Positions 15,871 to 24,915 are shown, numbered from the stretch's first letter. The stretch is 42,872 nt of DNA from Lachnospiraceae bacterium UBA3273 (GCA_002362385.1 DEUB01000047.1:1-42872); one strand, 5' to 3'. The notes: a model not told the origin generated them from the letters alone. Translations and numbers: made by a program.

Positions 15871-16926
15871 TTAAAGGCAGTAAAACTTCAGTTTGATCGT
15901 ATGTTTATAGGTTTCGTTCCGCCTAAGCACGGCCGCAGGAAAGTGTTTGTAATTGGGAGCCGCAGGATAATACTGGGGTTCCAAGCACAAGCCTGTGCGA
16001 AAGCCGTAACGGCATCCGCCTTTTCCCGCTTCGCTTCCGTTTAAGTAGTTACCGCTGTAAAACTGCAGGCCCGGCAGGTCCGAAAACACTTCCATTCTTA
16101 CATCCCCGCTGCTGCTTTCCAGCACGGCGATCTTTCTGATCACGCCTTCCGTCCACTCAATATTCCAATTATGGTCATAGCCTTCGCTGATCTTTAACTG
16201 TGGATACGGCGCACCGATCCGCTCTCCGATCCGTGTCATTTTCAAAAAATCCATGGGCGTCCCCAAAACATCCAGGATATTACCGTTGGGACAGCAGTCC
16301 TCCGAAAGCTCTAAGAACCGGCTTCCACAGATCTCCAGCCTGTGATCTTCTATGCTTCCGCTGTCATGGCCGTCAAGGTTGTAATAGCTGTGGTTTGTCA
16401 TGTTTAAAACGGTATCCTTATCGCTGCGGGCAGTGTGGACCATTATGATCTCATTCTCATCAGTCAGCCGGTAGCTTGATCCTATCTGCAGATTCCCGGG
16501 AAATCCTTCTTCCCCGTCCTCTATCGACGCCAAAAACGTTACCATATTCTTATCTTCATCCGGGCTTGCGGTAAAACAATGCTTATCAAAGCCATGTCTT
16601 CCCCCGTGAAGTGTATTTCCGTGATCATTTTTGAACAAAGAATACTGCTCTCCGTTTAACCAAAAGCTCCCGCCCCGTATCTGTCCGGCATACCGTCCTA
16701 TGGTCGCTCCCAGATAAAGAGCCGTATCCTCATATCCCGAAACACTGTCAAATCCCAGCACTACATCCCTGGGAACGCCCGTTTTCTGAGGCAGCAGGAC
16801 CGCTTCCAATGAAGCGCCATAGTCGGTAATACGGATGCTCATATTATTTTTGTTCTTAAGAGTATAAAGATACGCTTCCCGTCCGGTCTTAAGCCTGCCA
16901 AAAGGCTGTATTTCTATATTTTTCAT
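15871..16926 (-). CDS. galM: Aldose 1-epimerase (mutarotase)
   Basis: A 351-aa GalM-type enzyme interconverting alpha and beta anomers of hexoses in the cytosol. Family landmarks: ITDYGASLEAVLLP near the start, GATIGRYAGQIRGGSFWLNG, NTLHGGRHGFDKH (catalytic His region), MTNHSYYNLDGHDSGSIEDH with the second His, YDHNW, and GLCLEPQYYPAAPN with the catalytic Glu. It is 19 bases after the PfkB kinase gene and last in the sugar operon, which suggests the imported sugar must be anomerised before phosphorylation. Confidence 0.92.
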   Translation of the reverse strand: MKNIEIQPFGRLKTGREAYLYTLKNKNNMSIRITDYGASLEAVLLPQKTGVPRDVVLGFDSVSGYEDTALYLGATIGRYAGQIRGGSFWLNGEQYSLFKNDHGNTLHGGRHGFDKHCFTASPDEDKNMVTFLASIEDGEEGFPGNLQIGSSYRLTDENEIIMVHTARSDKDTVLNMTNHSYYNLDGHDSGSIEDHRLEICGSRFLELSEDCCPNGNILDVLGTPMDFLKMTRIGERIGAPYPQLKISEGYDHNWNIEWTEGVIRKIAVLESSSGDVRMEVFSDLPGLQFYSGNYLNGSEAGKGGCRYGFRTGLCLEPQYYPAAPNYKHFPAAVLRRNETYKHTIKLKFYCL

Positions 16927-16945
16927 ATTCAGTTTACCTCCAGGG

Positions 16946-17983
16946 TCAAATACATTTCATAAACTGCTCCTCTGTTTCCCACCCGCTTTTGCAGATCAGC
17001 TCCCGTATCGCAGGGGGCGTTACATGAAACGCAATACTGTCTTCACATCCGACTGCCATTCCGGCGCATATGGTTCCAAGCTCCGGTGCGCTTGCCAGGG
17101 CCGTCCCGCCGAATGCAGGGTCGTTATGGCCCTTTTGAAGCTTCAGGCCAAAGGCGATGCCGGCTAAAGTCCCTCCCAAAAAGGCGTCGCCGGCTCCCGT
17201 TGTGTTTAAGGTATCGGTACGTAACGGCGGAACCTTTTCGATCCTTCCGCCGGCAAACGTATACGCCCCTTCCCCGCCGCATGTCATCAGGATAGAAATG
17301 CCGGGATTTGCTCTTCCCACCTTGCCTGAAAGCTCTTTAAGCAGCTCCTCATTTACTTTATCGCTTTCGGCCACCGCCTGGGCTTCTTCCATATTTACGG
17401 CAAGAATATCAACGTATTCATAGACAGACAGTCCGGCAAATTCGCCGGCTTCGGAAGCCGGTACGGACAATACGGTAAGCGCGCCCTTCCTCTTACCGAT
17501 TTTCATCATTTCTGCGCGGGAAGCAGCCGGAACCTCGGGTATGGCGCAGACAATGGATTTTTTGTCCACACCGATCTTCTCCATGGCACTTACGATATAT
17601 TCCGGCGTGACCAATCCCGACGCGCTGTTATCAACGGTAAAATTGCAGGTCTCCTTATCGGGATACTGTAAGCATATGCTAATTGTCGTGGGAAGCTTTG
17701 GACTTTGCGCTATATATTTCACATCCATGCCCTGTAAACGCATTTCTTCAATACTTGCGCTGCCGCTTTCATCCGCTCCCACATATCCGATCGGATAAAC
17801 CGCCACGGCGTCTTTTCGCAGAGACGCCGCATAATACAGAACGATCTGCTGTTTGCAGTAATCCTTTGCCGGACTTAATGTGACCAGGCGTGATTCGCTC
17901 CTGCCGAGAGTCTCCTGTCTGTCGCTCAAAAACAGCATACCCATTCCGATCCCCCCGGTAGCTATGATCTTGTCAAATTCCAT
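16946..17983 (-). CDS. PfkB family carbohydrate kinase
   Basis: A 345-aa ribokinase-like kinase. The C-terminal signature TTGAGDAFLGG at 261-271 gives the catalytic Asp266 and anion hole; NMEEAQAV at 197-204 and the region PIGYVGADESG at 64-74 also fit. PfkB members phosphorylate ribose, fructose, 2-keto-3-deoxygluconate, fructose 1-phosphate, nucleosides and others; the substrate cannot be read from sequence. It lies 12 bases after the NagB-like gene and 19 before galM, so it probably phosphorylates the sugar imported by the upstream ABC transporter. The GGTGGGAT ribosome binding site is acceptable. Confidence 0.88.
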   Translation of the reverse strand: MEFDKIIATGGIGMGMLFLSDRQETLGRSESRLVTLSPAKDYCKQQIVLYYAASLRKDAVAVYPIGYVGADESGSASIEEMRLQGMDVKYIAQSPKLPTTISICLQYPDKETCNFTVDNSASGLVTPEYIVSAMEKIGVDKKSIVCAIPEVPAASRAEMMKIGKRKGALTVLSVPASEAGEFAGLSVYEYVDILAVNMEEAQAVAESDKVNEELLKELSGKVGRANPGISILMTCGGEGAYTFAGGRIEKVPPLRTDTLNTTGAGDAFLGGTLAGIAFGLKLQKGHNDPAFGGTALASAPELGTICAGMAVGCEDSIAFHVTPPAIRELICKSGWETEEQFMKCI

Positions 17984-17995
17984 ACTATCCCACCT

Positions 17996-18895
17996 TTATC
18001 CTTCTTTACTGTTCACTCTCCTGAATTCCCATTCCGGATGCTCGCTGATGGGATGGGATGCAGTTTCCTTTGTCGCCGTGATCAGGGCATCCGGATGTTC
18101 CTGTAAAAGCGTCATGGGATATTCCGCCACAGGCTCCGAGAACAGGGCTACCCTTAGCGCAGTCTGCTTCCATGCCCCTGTAGCGGAATAAACTCTTATC
18201 TTTTTTGCCTTCATACATTCTTTGACTCCCAGCGTCACGGACATAGGCGGCATAAACTGCCAGGCCCCGCCAAGCCCCCTCTGGGATAACGCAAGGATCG
18301 TGTCGTTGTTGTTGTTCTGGATCCTTGCGGTGGAATTGCGAAGATCGTCTAAGGATACTTCCACATAAGGATTGCGGTTTGCCTGATTGAATGCCACGTG
18401 ACCGTCCTGCCCCCATCCTCCCAGGGTATAATCAATGTCCGCTTCAGAGATCATACGGGACATTTCCTTTAAATTATAAGGCGTCAGAAAATGCCTGTTT
18501 TCTTCCGGGACCTGCAGTTCCTCCTTTATTCCTCCGTAAAAGTATCTTTCCATAAAGGTGCGGAAGTTGTTGGGATCCTCTTTGGGCAGCAATTTTCCTT
18601 CCCAATCAAGGTTCTCATCCATATGGAAGCAGATCACATTACGTAAAGATACGTTTTCCTCATTTACCATTTCCGTGAAAGGCCCGTACCATTCTTTGGG
18701 TCCGCAGGGTACGATCAGCCGAAAGGTACGCTCTTCTTCATTTGCTTTTTTAATCTCTTCCACAAGATCCCTAGCCATCACTTTTCCAAGCTCATCGGCA
18801 TCGGCTACGATCCTGAGAGGCACCTTTAAATCCTTCCTTCCTGCTAACTCCTTTTCCGGAATGCTGCACCATTCATATAATTTTTTTATATCCAT
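17996..18895 (-). CDS. NagB/SugarP isomerase-like protein with Glu to Gln change in the active site
   Basis: A 299-aa protein of the glucosamine-6-phosphate deaminase / 6-phosphogluconolactonase superfamily. The phosphate loop region (LIVPCGPKEWYGPF), FHMDENLD (Asp93, matching the general base) and GWGQDGHVAFN (Asp164, His166) align to NagB. The next residue, catalytic Glu148 in E. coli NagB, is Gln171 here. It also lacks the short NagB length, having an extended N-terminus. It may isomerise or deaminate a different sugar phosphate or be catalytically altered. It begins 5 bases after the permease stop and precedes the PfkB kinase, so it is part of the sugar catabolic set. Confidence 0.82.
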   Translation of the reverse strand: MDIKKLYEWCSIPEKELAGRKDLKVPLRIVADADELGKVMARDLVEEIKKANEEERTFRLIVPCGPKEWYGPFTEMVNEENVSLRNVICFHMDENLDWEGKLLPKEDPNNFRTFMERYFYGGIKEELQVPEENRHFLTPYNLKEMSRMISEADIDYTLGGWGQDGHVAFNQANRNPYVEVSLDDLRNSTARIQNNNNDTILALSQRGLGGAWQFMPPMSVTLGVKECMKAKKIRVYSATGAWKQTALRVALFSEPVAEYPMTLLQEHPDALITATKETASHPISEHPEWEFRRVNSKEG

Positions 18896-18900
18896 TGCCC

Positions 18901-20052
18901 TTATCCTTTCTTCCTGTTTGAAATCACGTCAAATGCAACCGCTCCGAGAAGAACAAGTCCCTTTATGGCCTGCTGCCAGTTGGAATCCACGCCCATAATG
19001 GACATTCCGTTATTGAGCAGTCCCATAAATATGGCTCCGATAACGGCTCCCATGACCGTTCCCGTTCCTCCGTAGGCAGAAGCGCCGCCAATATAGCAGG
19101 ACGCTATCGCATCCATTTCATAATTCTTTCCGGCTGCAGGGGCTGCCGAATTAAATCTGGCAACACAAACCAAGGCCGCCACGGCGCTTAAAAACGCCAT
19201 ATTGGTAAATGCCAAAAACAGAACACGGTTTGTATTGACTCCGCTCATTTTTGCCGCCTTCTCGTTGCCGCCCACTGCATAAAGGTAACGCCCTCCCACA
19301 GTCTTTGAGGTGTAATATGTATAAATCCCCACTACTACGGCCAGGATAACGAGAATACTTGAAAGTCCCTGGAACTGTGCCATACGGAAGGCCACAAGAA
19401 GGACCACCAGGCAGGTAACAGCCGCCCTCATGAATGCGGGAACCGGATTTTCCACCGTATATCCCTGTTTCTTTCTGTCCCTGCGGCCTTTGACCGATAT
19501 GAACAGATAGAAGAGGCATACAATTATTGCGATCAGCATACACATGATATTGATGCTTCCCCCAAAGGGATTGGGAATATAGCTGTTAAAGATCACTTTA
19601 AACTCATCCGGAAAGGGGGATATGGTCAGACCGTCCAAAATGATCAGCGAGATGCCCCTCCACAAAAGCATGCCGGCAAGAGTCACAATAAAGGAGGGAA
19701 TCCTGATATATGCGATCCAAAAGCCCTGCCACATTCCGATCAGAACCCCAAGCACAAGACATATGGCAATAACGGGTACAAAGTTCATTTTATATGTGAC
19801 CATCAGCTTACCCGCCACGGCCCCTATAAAAGCAACGATGGAACCTACCGAAAGATCGATATTACCTCCCGTCAAAATACACATCAGCATGCCCACTGCA
19901 AGAATTACCACATGACCGTTTTGTGCGATCAGATTCGTTACATTCTGGGAATCAAACAGCACTCCCTCCGTTTTCCATCCGAAAAACACTGCAACGATCA
20001 ACAGAACAAACAGCATTGAATTTTTTTTCAGTACCTTTTTTACACCATCCAC
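18901..20052 (-). CDS. Sugar ABC transporter permease (MmsB/XylH/GguB type)
   Basis: A 383-aa inner membrane permease of the BPD_transp_2 family, about ten to eleven hydrophobic segments. Family stretches: LMCILTGGNIDLSVGSIVAFIGAVAG, GMWQGFWIAYIRIPSFIVTLAGMLLWRGI, ASAYGGTGTVMGAVIGA and GLLNNGMSIMG. A cytosolic basic loop (KGRRDRKKQGY) divides the two halves. Its length (383 rather than ~320) fits the xylose or multiple-monosaccharide subgroup over the ribose type. It presumably forms a homodimer with the ATPase encoded 15 bases upstream. Neighbours point to uptake of a hexose or pentose. Confidence 0.92.
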   Translation of the reverse strand: MDGVKKVLKKNSMLFVLLIVAVFFGWKTEGVLFDSQNVTNLIAQNGHVVILAVGMLMCILTGGNIDLSVGSIVAFIGAVAGKLMVTYKMNFVPVIAICLVLGVLIGMWQGFWIAYIRIPSFIVTLAGMLLWRGISLIILDGLTISPFPDEFKVIFNSYIPNPFGGSINIMCMLIAIIVCLFYLFISVKGRRDRKKQGYTVENPVPAFMRAAVTCLVVLLVAFRMAQFQGLSSILVILAVVVGIYTYYTSKTVGGRYLYAVGGNEKAAKMSGVNTNRVLFLAFTNMAFLSAVAALVCVARFNSAAPAAGKNYEMDAIASCYIGGASAYGGTGTVMGAVIGAIFMGLLNNGMSIMGVDSNWQQAIKGLVLLGAVAFDVISNRKKG

Positions 20053-20067
20053 CTTTTTCCTCCTCCT

Positions 20068-21609
20068 TTACTGTGAAGCCCCGTGCTTCAATATCATTGC
20101 CATGATCTTTTCCTGGGTTGCCTCTTTTCTCTCAAGTTCGCCTACGAATCTTCCCTGGTCCATCACATAGATCCTGTCGCACATACCAAGGATCTCCGGC
20201 AGTTCGGATGAGATCATGATAATGGATTTCCCTTCCTTCGCCAGAGAATTGATAATGCAATAAATCTCATACTTTGCCCCCACATCAATTCCTCTCGTGG
20301 GTTCGTCCAGTATCATGATATCCGGTTCCGTAAACATCCATTTGCCAAGCAGGACCTTCTGTTGATTGCCGCCGCTTAAGTTTCCCACATTCTGTTCCAC
20401 GGAAGTTGCTTTCGTCTTAAGCTTTTCTTTATAAGATTCGGCCACCTCGTATTCCTTGTTTTTATCAATAACGCCGCCAAAACGTCTGACCTTATCCATT
20501 TTGGCAAGGGTCGTGTTGACCCGGATCGAATTACTTAATATGAGGCCGTTGCCTTTTCGGTCTTCGGAGATATAAGCCAGCTTATTTTCTATTGCCTGCC
20601 AGACGGAATTCAATTTCACTTCTTTTCCGTTCAGCATCATCTCTCCGCTTATATTGACCCCGTAGCTTTTTCCGAATATACTCATGGCGAATTCCGTGCG
20701 CCCCGCCCCCATCAGTCCCGATATACCAACCACTTCGCCGCGTCTGACATACATGTTTACATGGTCTACAACCTTCCTTTCGGGAACTAAAGGATGATGG
20801 ACCGTCCAGTTTTTGATCTCCATGCCTGTCTCGCCGATCTTTACGTTTTCCCTTGCCGGAAACCGGTTCGTCAGTTCCCGTCCTACCATTCCCTTGATGA
20901 TCCGGTTCTCATCTATCACATGCTCCCGGTTATCGAGAGTCTCGATGGTCATACCATCCCGAAGCACCGTGATCTTATCCGCCACATAAGAAATTTCATT
21001 TAACTTATGGGAAATGATGATAGAGGTCATTCCTTTCTTTTTAAACTCAAGCAGAAGGTCCAACAGTTTTTTTGAATCCGACTCGTTCAGGGAAGCCGTA
21101 GGCTCATCCAATATCAACAGCTTTACATCCTTTGTCAGCGCCTTGGCAATTTCAACAAGCTGCTGTTTGCCCACGCCGATATCTTTTACCAGGGTCTGGG
21201 GCGGTTCCGATAGTCCCACTCTCTTCAGCAGTTCCTCCGCCTCCCTGAACGTAGCGTTCCAGTTTAAGTTATAGCGGCTGCCTCTTTCATTTCCCAAAAA
21301 CATATTTTCCCCAATGGTCATATAAGGTACAAGAGCCAGTTCCTGATGGATGATAACGATTCCTTTCTGCTCGCTGTCTTTGATCTTTTGGAATTCACAT
21401 CGTTTTCCGTCATAGATGATCTCCCCCTCATAGCTCCCATATGGATATACGCCGCTTAAAATATTCATCAATGTAGATTTACCGGCGCCGTTTTCTCCCA
21501 CAAGGGCATGTATTTCTCCCGCTTCCACACAAAGATTTACATGGTCGAGAGCCTTGACGCCGGGAAATGTTTTGGTAATCTCCTTCATCTCCATCAATAT
21601 TCTGCTCAA
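20068..21609 (-). CDS. Sugar ABC transporter ATP-binding protein (MmsA/XylG/GguA type)
   Basis: A 513-aa protein with two fused ATPase domains, as in RbsA/XylG. Domain 1: Walker A GENGAGKST at about 37-45 and a Walker B (LLILDEPTASLN). Domain 2: degenerate Walker A GLMGAGRTE, signature LSGGNQQKVLLGKW, Walker B MILDEPTRGIDVG. It energises the permease encoded 15 bases downstream. A TTG at 21609 follows AAGGAGG by 10 bases. That ribosome binding site lies in a perfect 6-bp hairpin (21620-21635), so translation is probably held low relative to the binding protein. An in-frame ATG five codons on is an alternative start. Confidence 0.93.
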   Translation of the reverse strand: MSRILMEMKEITKTFPGVKALDHVNLCVEAGEIHALVGENGAGKSTLMNILSGVYPYGSYEGEIIYDGKRCEFQKIKDSEQKGIVIIHQELALVPYMTIGENMFLGNERGSRYNLNWNATFREAEELLKRVGLSEPPQTLVKDIGVGKQQLVEIAKALTKDVKLLILDEPTASLNESDSKKLLDLLLEFKKKGMTSIIISHKLNEISYVADKITVLRDGMTIETLDNREHVIDENRIIKGMVGRELTNRFPARENVKIGETGMEIKNWTVHHPLVPERKVVDHVNMYVRRGEVVGISGLMGAGRTEFAMSIFGKSYGVNISGEMMLNGKEVKLNSVWQAIENKLAYISEDRKGNGLILSNSIRVNTTLAKMDKVRRFGGVIDKNKEYEVAESYKEKLKTKATSVEQNVGNLSGGNQQKVLLGKWMFTEPDIMILDEPTRGIDVGAKYEIYCIINSLAKEGKSIIMISSELPEILGMCDRIYVMDQGRFVGELERKEATQEKIMAMILKHGASQ

Positions 21610-21619
21610 AATATCTTCT

Positions 21620-21669
21620 CCTCCTTTATAGGAGGCTGCTGCAAGACAACCGCGCTTTTTGCAGCAGCC
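21620..21669 (-). promoter_or_regulatory. Two stacked hairpins between binding-protein and ATPase genes
   Basis: An 11-bp perfect stem (21659-21669 with 21634-21644) is followed at once by CCTCCT-ATAA-AGGAGG (21620-21635), which buries the ATPase ribosome binding site. No U-run follows. The first hairpin likely protects the 3' end of the binding-protein mRNA; the second limits ATPase translation. Both effects are inferred. Confidence 0.7.
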
Positions 21670-21693
21670 CCGTAAAATCCATGTGAAATCCCG

Positions 21694-22890
21694 CTACTGA
21701 AGCCTGTCTTCCGTATAATAACCCGAATCTATAAGCACCTCTTTATAATTATTGATGTCGCACACCTGGGGCTCGCAAAGATAGGTCGGAATGATCCCTG
21801 TTCCGTTGTCGTAATCCGCCGTATTGTTGATCTCCGGTTCTTCCCCGTTCATGATGGCGTCGACCATATCGGCCGTAACATTTGCCAGCCTTCTTGTGTC
21901 CACAAAGACAGACATTGACTGTAAACCTTTCAGCATATTTTTTACGGAAGTGATCTCACAGTCCTGTCCGGTAATGATGGGAAAATCCTCCTCTGTATAA
22001 CCTGCCGTGAGTAAAGCGTTGGTAATGCCGTTTGCCACGGAATCGTTGGACGATAACACGGCGTCTAACTTTTCGCCGCCGGTATAGCTTTTTGCAATGA
22101 TATTATCCATTCTCTTCTGGGCCTCTTCCTGTGACCAGTTTGGTGTGGCACAGGCCGCCATGGAAACCTCCGTTCCCGACCGGATCACCAGTTTGCCTTC
22201 ATCTACGTATTTCTGCAGAACCGACATTGCGCCGCCAAAGTAGAAATTTACGTTGTTGTCATCTGTAGGGCCTGTAAATATTTCAAAGTTGAAAGGCCCG
22301 GCCTGATTTTCCAGATCCAGTTTGTCGGCAATATACTGTCCCTGCATGATCCCGATCTTTTCGTTGTCAAAGGTTGCATAATAGGAAACGGCATCCGTAT
22401 TCATGATGAGCCTGTCATATGCAATGACGGGGATATCGGCCGCCTTGGCTTTTTCCAGCACCTCCGAAAGGGCTCCGCCGTCAATAGCGGCGATCACGAG
22501 AATATCGCATCCGCCGGTAATCATGTTTTCGATCTGTGAAGCCTGTACGCCGATATCATTATTCGCATACTGGATATCTACCGTATATCCGTTGTTTTCC
22601 ATAGCCTCTTTCATATACGCCCCGTCTTCGCTCCAACGCTGCAGATCCTTTGACGGCATGGCGATACCGACCTTTTTGCCGTCTCCTTTGCCGTTGTCGG
22701 CAGCTTCTCCTCCGTCATCTTCTGAGTCCCCGCCGTTGTCCGCAGGCGCTCCGTTGTCATCTGCAGCCGCATTATTGTCTTCTTTGGAATTTCCGCCGCT
22801 TCCCTGATTACCGTCTCCGCAGGCAGTCATGGAAAATACCAATGTCAATACCATCATCACTACCATGAGCTTTTTACAAATTTTCTTCAT
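21694..22890 (-). CDS. Sugar ABC transporter substrate-binding lipoprotein (ChvE/XylF type)
   Basis: A 398-aa extracytoplasmic binding protein. The signal peptide ends in FSMTAC with lipid-bearing Cys21, followed by a ~50-residue Asn/Asp/Gly-rich linker and then the type I periplasmic-binding fold (KVGIAMPSKDLQRWSEDGAYMKEAMENNG). Motifs such as DGGALSEVLEKAKAADIPVIAYDRLIMN match the ChvE/XylF group. The ATG at 22890 follows AAGGAG by 6 bases; an upstream in-frame ATG at 22932 lacks a signal peptide right after it. First gene of the operon; probable ligands are glucose, galactose, xylose or similar, which the sequence does not decide. Confidence 0.92.
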   Translation of the reverse strand: MKKICKKLMVVMMVLTLVFSMTACGDGNQGSGGNSKEDNNAAADDNGAPADNGGDSEDDGGEAADNGKGDGKKVGIAMPSKDLQRWSEDGAYMKEAMENNGYTVDIQYANNDIGVQASQIENMITGGCDILVIAAIDGGALSEVLEKAKAADIPVIAYDRLIMNTDAVSYYATFDNEKIGIMQGQYIADKLDLENQAGPFNFEIFTGPTDDNNVNFYFGGAMSVLQKYVDEGKLVIRSGTEVSMAACATPNWSQEEAQKRMDNIIAKSYTGGEKLDAVLSSNDSVANGITNALLTAGYTEEDFPIITGQDCEITSVKNMLKGLQSMSVFVDTRRLANVTADMVDAIMNGEEPEINNTADYDNGTGIIPTYLCEPQVCDINNYKEVLIDSGYYTEDRLQ

Positions 22891-22964
22891 ATTTTTCTCC
22901 TTTTCAAATTCATTCCTGTTACTGATCTTCATTTAATGTTGTGTACTACGATTTGCAATATGTT

Positions 22965-22978
22965 TGAAAGCTTTTTCG
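22965..22978. promoter_or_regulatory. Weak cre-like site in the sugar operon leader
   Basis: TGAAAGCTTTTTCG agrees with the CcpA-site consensus TGWAANCGNTNWCA except at two positions, including the central G. It lies about 190 bases after the promoter, where a bound CcpA would act as a roadblock. The match is weak. Confidence 0.25.
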
Positions 22979-23171
22979 TCCCTCCTTTCTGAAATATCAT
23001 TTGGTAAACCTTTGCAGCTCCTATAAAACATGGACCCATTTGTAATGTGCTTTCTGCAATTATTAATGTTTGTTTTGTAAATTTTTTCCAAATTACAGTT
23101 TTTCTTGTCAAAATTTATAATTTTGATGTCGTTTAATGCACAATTACTATTTACTTATTAAACTTTAATTA

Positions 23172-23200
23172 ATTATATTTTATACTTTATACTTTGTCAA
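23172..23200 (-). promoter_or_regulatory. Consensus promoter of the sugar transport operon
   Basis: On the minus strand TTGACA (23195-23200) and TATAAT (23172-23177) are spaced 17 bases, a perfect sigma-A match. The spacer holds a direct repeat of AAGTATA. The start near 23165 leaves a ~275-base leader before the ATG at 22890, which contains an orphan strong ribosome binding site (AAAGGAGGG near 22980) with no start codon at proper distance. Confidence 0.8.
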
Positions 23201-23290
23201 CAACAAATCAGGAGATTTGACAACATTCTGTTTCCTTCGTCATTTATCATCTTGATCTTGCCGCCATGTCCGGATATCCCGTATCAGATA

Positions 23291-23329
23291 CAAAACGGCG
23301 TCTCCGCAGCAAAAGCCCACAGAGACGCC
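23291..23329 (-). terminator. Intrinsic terminator of the sigma/anti-sigma operon
   Basis: GGCGTCTC (23297-23304) and GAGACGCC (23322-23329) form an 8-bp perfect stem, followed in minus-strand RNA by GUUUUG. It lies 19 bases after the anti-sigma stop. Confidence 0.65.
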
Positions 23330-23348
23330 CGACGTCTTTATATTGATC

Positions 23349-24428
23349 CTATTGCAATTCCACAGCCGTCATATCTTCTCCCAAAAGGATAGCGGTTACC
23401 CTTTCCGGTTCGATCATGCCCCAAAGGCCGATTTTATAGATATCTTCTCCTGCTTCCGTATCCCAATAAGTGCTCATGCCTCCTCCCGCACCGTTTTCTA
23501 CCGTTTCGCCGTTATCATAACGGAAGCCGCTCAACTGCAGTTCATACAGAAAAACATCTTCTTCATCGGCATAGGCCGTATTGATCACATTCTGCACATC
23601 CTCAAGCTCGTAAACGATCACTGTGGAAATAGGCGATACTTCCACCCTCTTTACGGTCACGGGCATTCCCGAAACCATGACCTGGCTGCCCGGCTCATAA
23701 ACCTTTGTAACTGCCTGGGTCTGCTCCCCAAGGGGAATCTCCAGCTTCCAGTTTCCGTCTATCACGTGGGGCGTTCCCATTCCTTCCCCCTCATAGGTGT
23801 AATAGCAAAACTGCCCCAGATCCAATGTAATGCTATCCTCATTCCACTCCCTGCCATAGGTCTTTAATCCGGTAATTTCATAATAGCCCCGGCTGGTCTT
23901 ATCCTCCTGTTTCCCCACAGGAGTGCCTTCTGCAAAGGACGCTCCCAGGTTATCAAATGCATCCGTATCTTTTGTCATGACATTCCATTTGTCAAAGACG
24001 CTGTTATTATCAATCAACGCTTCTTCACTCTGCACATCCAGCAGGATATACAGCCTGTTATCATCCTGGACAGTCTGCTTTACTGTTACCGTAATGCCCT
24101 GGTCAGTAGCGGAATCGTTCTGCTCCATGACAACGCCCTGCGCCACCATCTCATTCTGCACTTCTTCAGGGGGATTATTAAAATAATCCGCCGCCTGCTC
24201 ATTCCAGGAAAACAGCTCTGCCGCCGCAACCGTCGTTCCAAACATGGCAGCCAACGCCGCCGCTGCAAAGATCACTCTTCTTTTCTTTATTTTCATGGTA
24301 TTGCCTCCTTTTTTCATTGAGGGATTTTCTTTCTCCAGATTTTCCAGAGTCTCCAAAACCATACCGTGAATTTTTTCCGGCACTTTTGGAAATTCTTTTT
24401 CCATCATCCATTTATCCCGATCATGCAT
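23349..24428 (-). CDS. DUF4179 membrane anti-sigma factor
   Basis: A 359-aa protein: a cytosolic N-terminal domain of ~48 residues, one membrane segment (about 51-71, RRVIFAAAALAAMFGTTVAAA) and a large external DUF4179 domain with beta-rich character (ITVTVKQTVQDDNRLYILLDVQ). This layout is that of ECF anti-sigma factors that hold the sigma factor via the cytosolic tail and sense something outside. The ATG at 24428 is preferred over 24434 because AAGGAG is 9 bases away. It overlaps the sigma gene by 8 bases, indicating translational coupling. The signal sensed is unknown. Confidence 0.85.
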   Translation of the reverse strand: MHDRDKWMMEKEFPKVPEKIHGMVLETLENLEKENPSMKKGGNTMKIKKRRVIFAAAALAAMFGTTVAAAELFSWNEQAADYFNNPPEEVQNEMVAQGVVMEQNDSATDQGITVTVKQTVQDDNRLYILLDVQSEEALIDNNSVFDKWNVMTKDTDAFDNLGASFAEGTPVGKQEDKTSRGYYEITGLKTYGREWNEDSITLDLGQFCYYTYEGEGMGTPHVIDGNWKLEIPLGEQTQAVTKVYEPGSQVMVSGMPVTVKRVEVSPISTVIVYELEDVQNVINTAYADEEDVFLYELQLSGFRYDNGETVENGAGGGMSTYWDTEAGEDIYKIGLWGMIEPERVTAILLGEDMTAVELQ

Positions 24429-24915
24429 AGCCATACTCTCCTTTCAGTTTATCCTTCAGCAAATCCCGGCTCCTGTACAGACGCACCTTTACGTTCTGTG
24501 TGGAAATGTCCAGCATTTTTGCTATTTCCTTTACAGAGTACCCTTTCACATAATGAAGGACAAAAGGGATACGGTACTTTTCCTTTAAATTCATCACTTC
24601 CAGAAATACGTCCGAACATTGTTCATCCTCTATCTGTAAATACTCGCAAGGAAACTGCCCGTCCATATAATCTTCATAGGATACGGTGGCTTTTTTCTCC
24701 CTTAAAAGCTGATAGCACTGATTGATCAGAATTTTTGTCAGCCAGGTTTTGAAATAAGCCTCGTTTTTTAATGTATAAAGTTTGGTATAGGCGGAAAGTA
24801 TGGCGTTCTGCATGGCATCGGCGCAGTCCTCATCGTTTCCCACAATGGACTTTGCAATATGGTACATGCTTTTTTCTGCCGCAAGAACTTCCGCGCTGAA
24901 TTTCTCTTTATCCAT
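24421..24915 (-). CDS. ECF-type RNA polymerase sigma factor
   Basis: A 164-aa sigma-70 family protein with regions 2 and 4 only. Region 2: SMYHIAKSIVGNDEDCADAMQNAILSAY and NEAYFKTWLTKILINQCYQLLR. Region 4: PFVLHYVKGYSVKEIAKMLDISTQNVKVRLYRSRDLLK, a clear helix-turn-helix for -35 recognition. It partners the overlapping DUF4179 anti-sigma gene; such pairs usually respond to envelope stress such as antimicrobial peptides and activate their own operon. It is divergent from the XRE regulator gene at 25143. Confidence 0.93.
   Translation of the reverse strand: MDKEKFSAEVLAAEKSMYHIAKSIVGNDEDCADAMQNAILSAYTKLYTLKNEAYFKTWLTKILINQCYQLLREKKATVSYEDYMDGQFPCEYLQIEDEQCSDVFLEVMNLKEKYRIPFVLHYVKGYSVKEIAKMLDISTQNVKVRLYRSRDLLKDKLKGEYGYA

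Noticed and set aside
22929..23111. 60-codon minus-strand frame in the sugar operon leader
   Set aside because: AT-rich, no start signal; a strong ribosome binding site lies inside it, which argues it is leader sequence.
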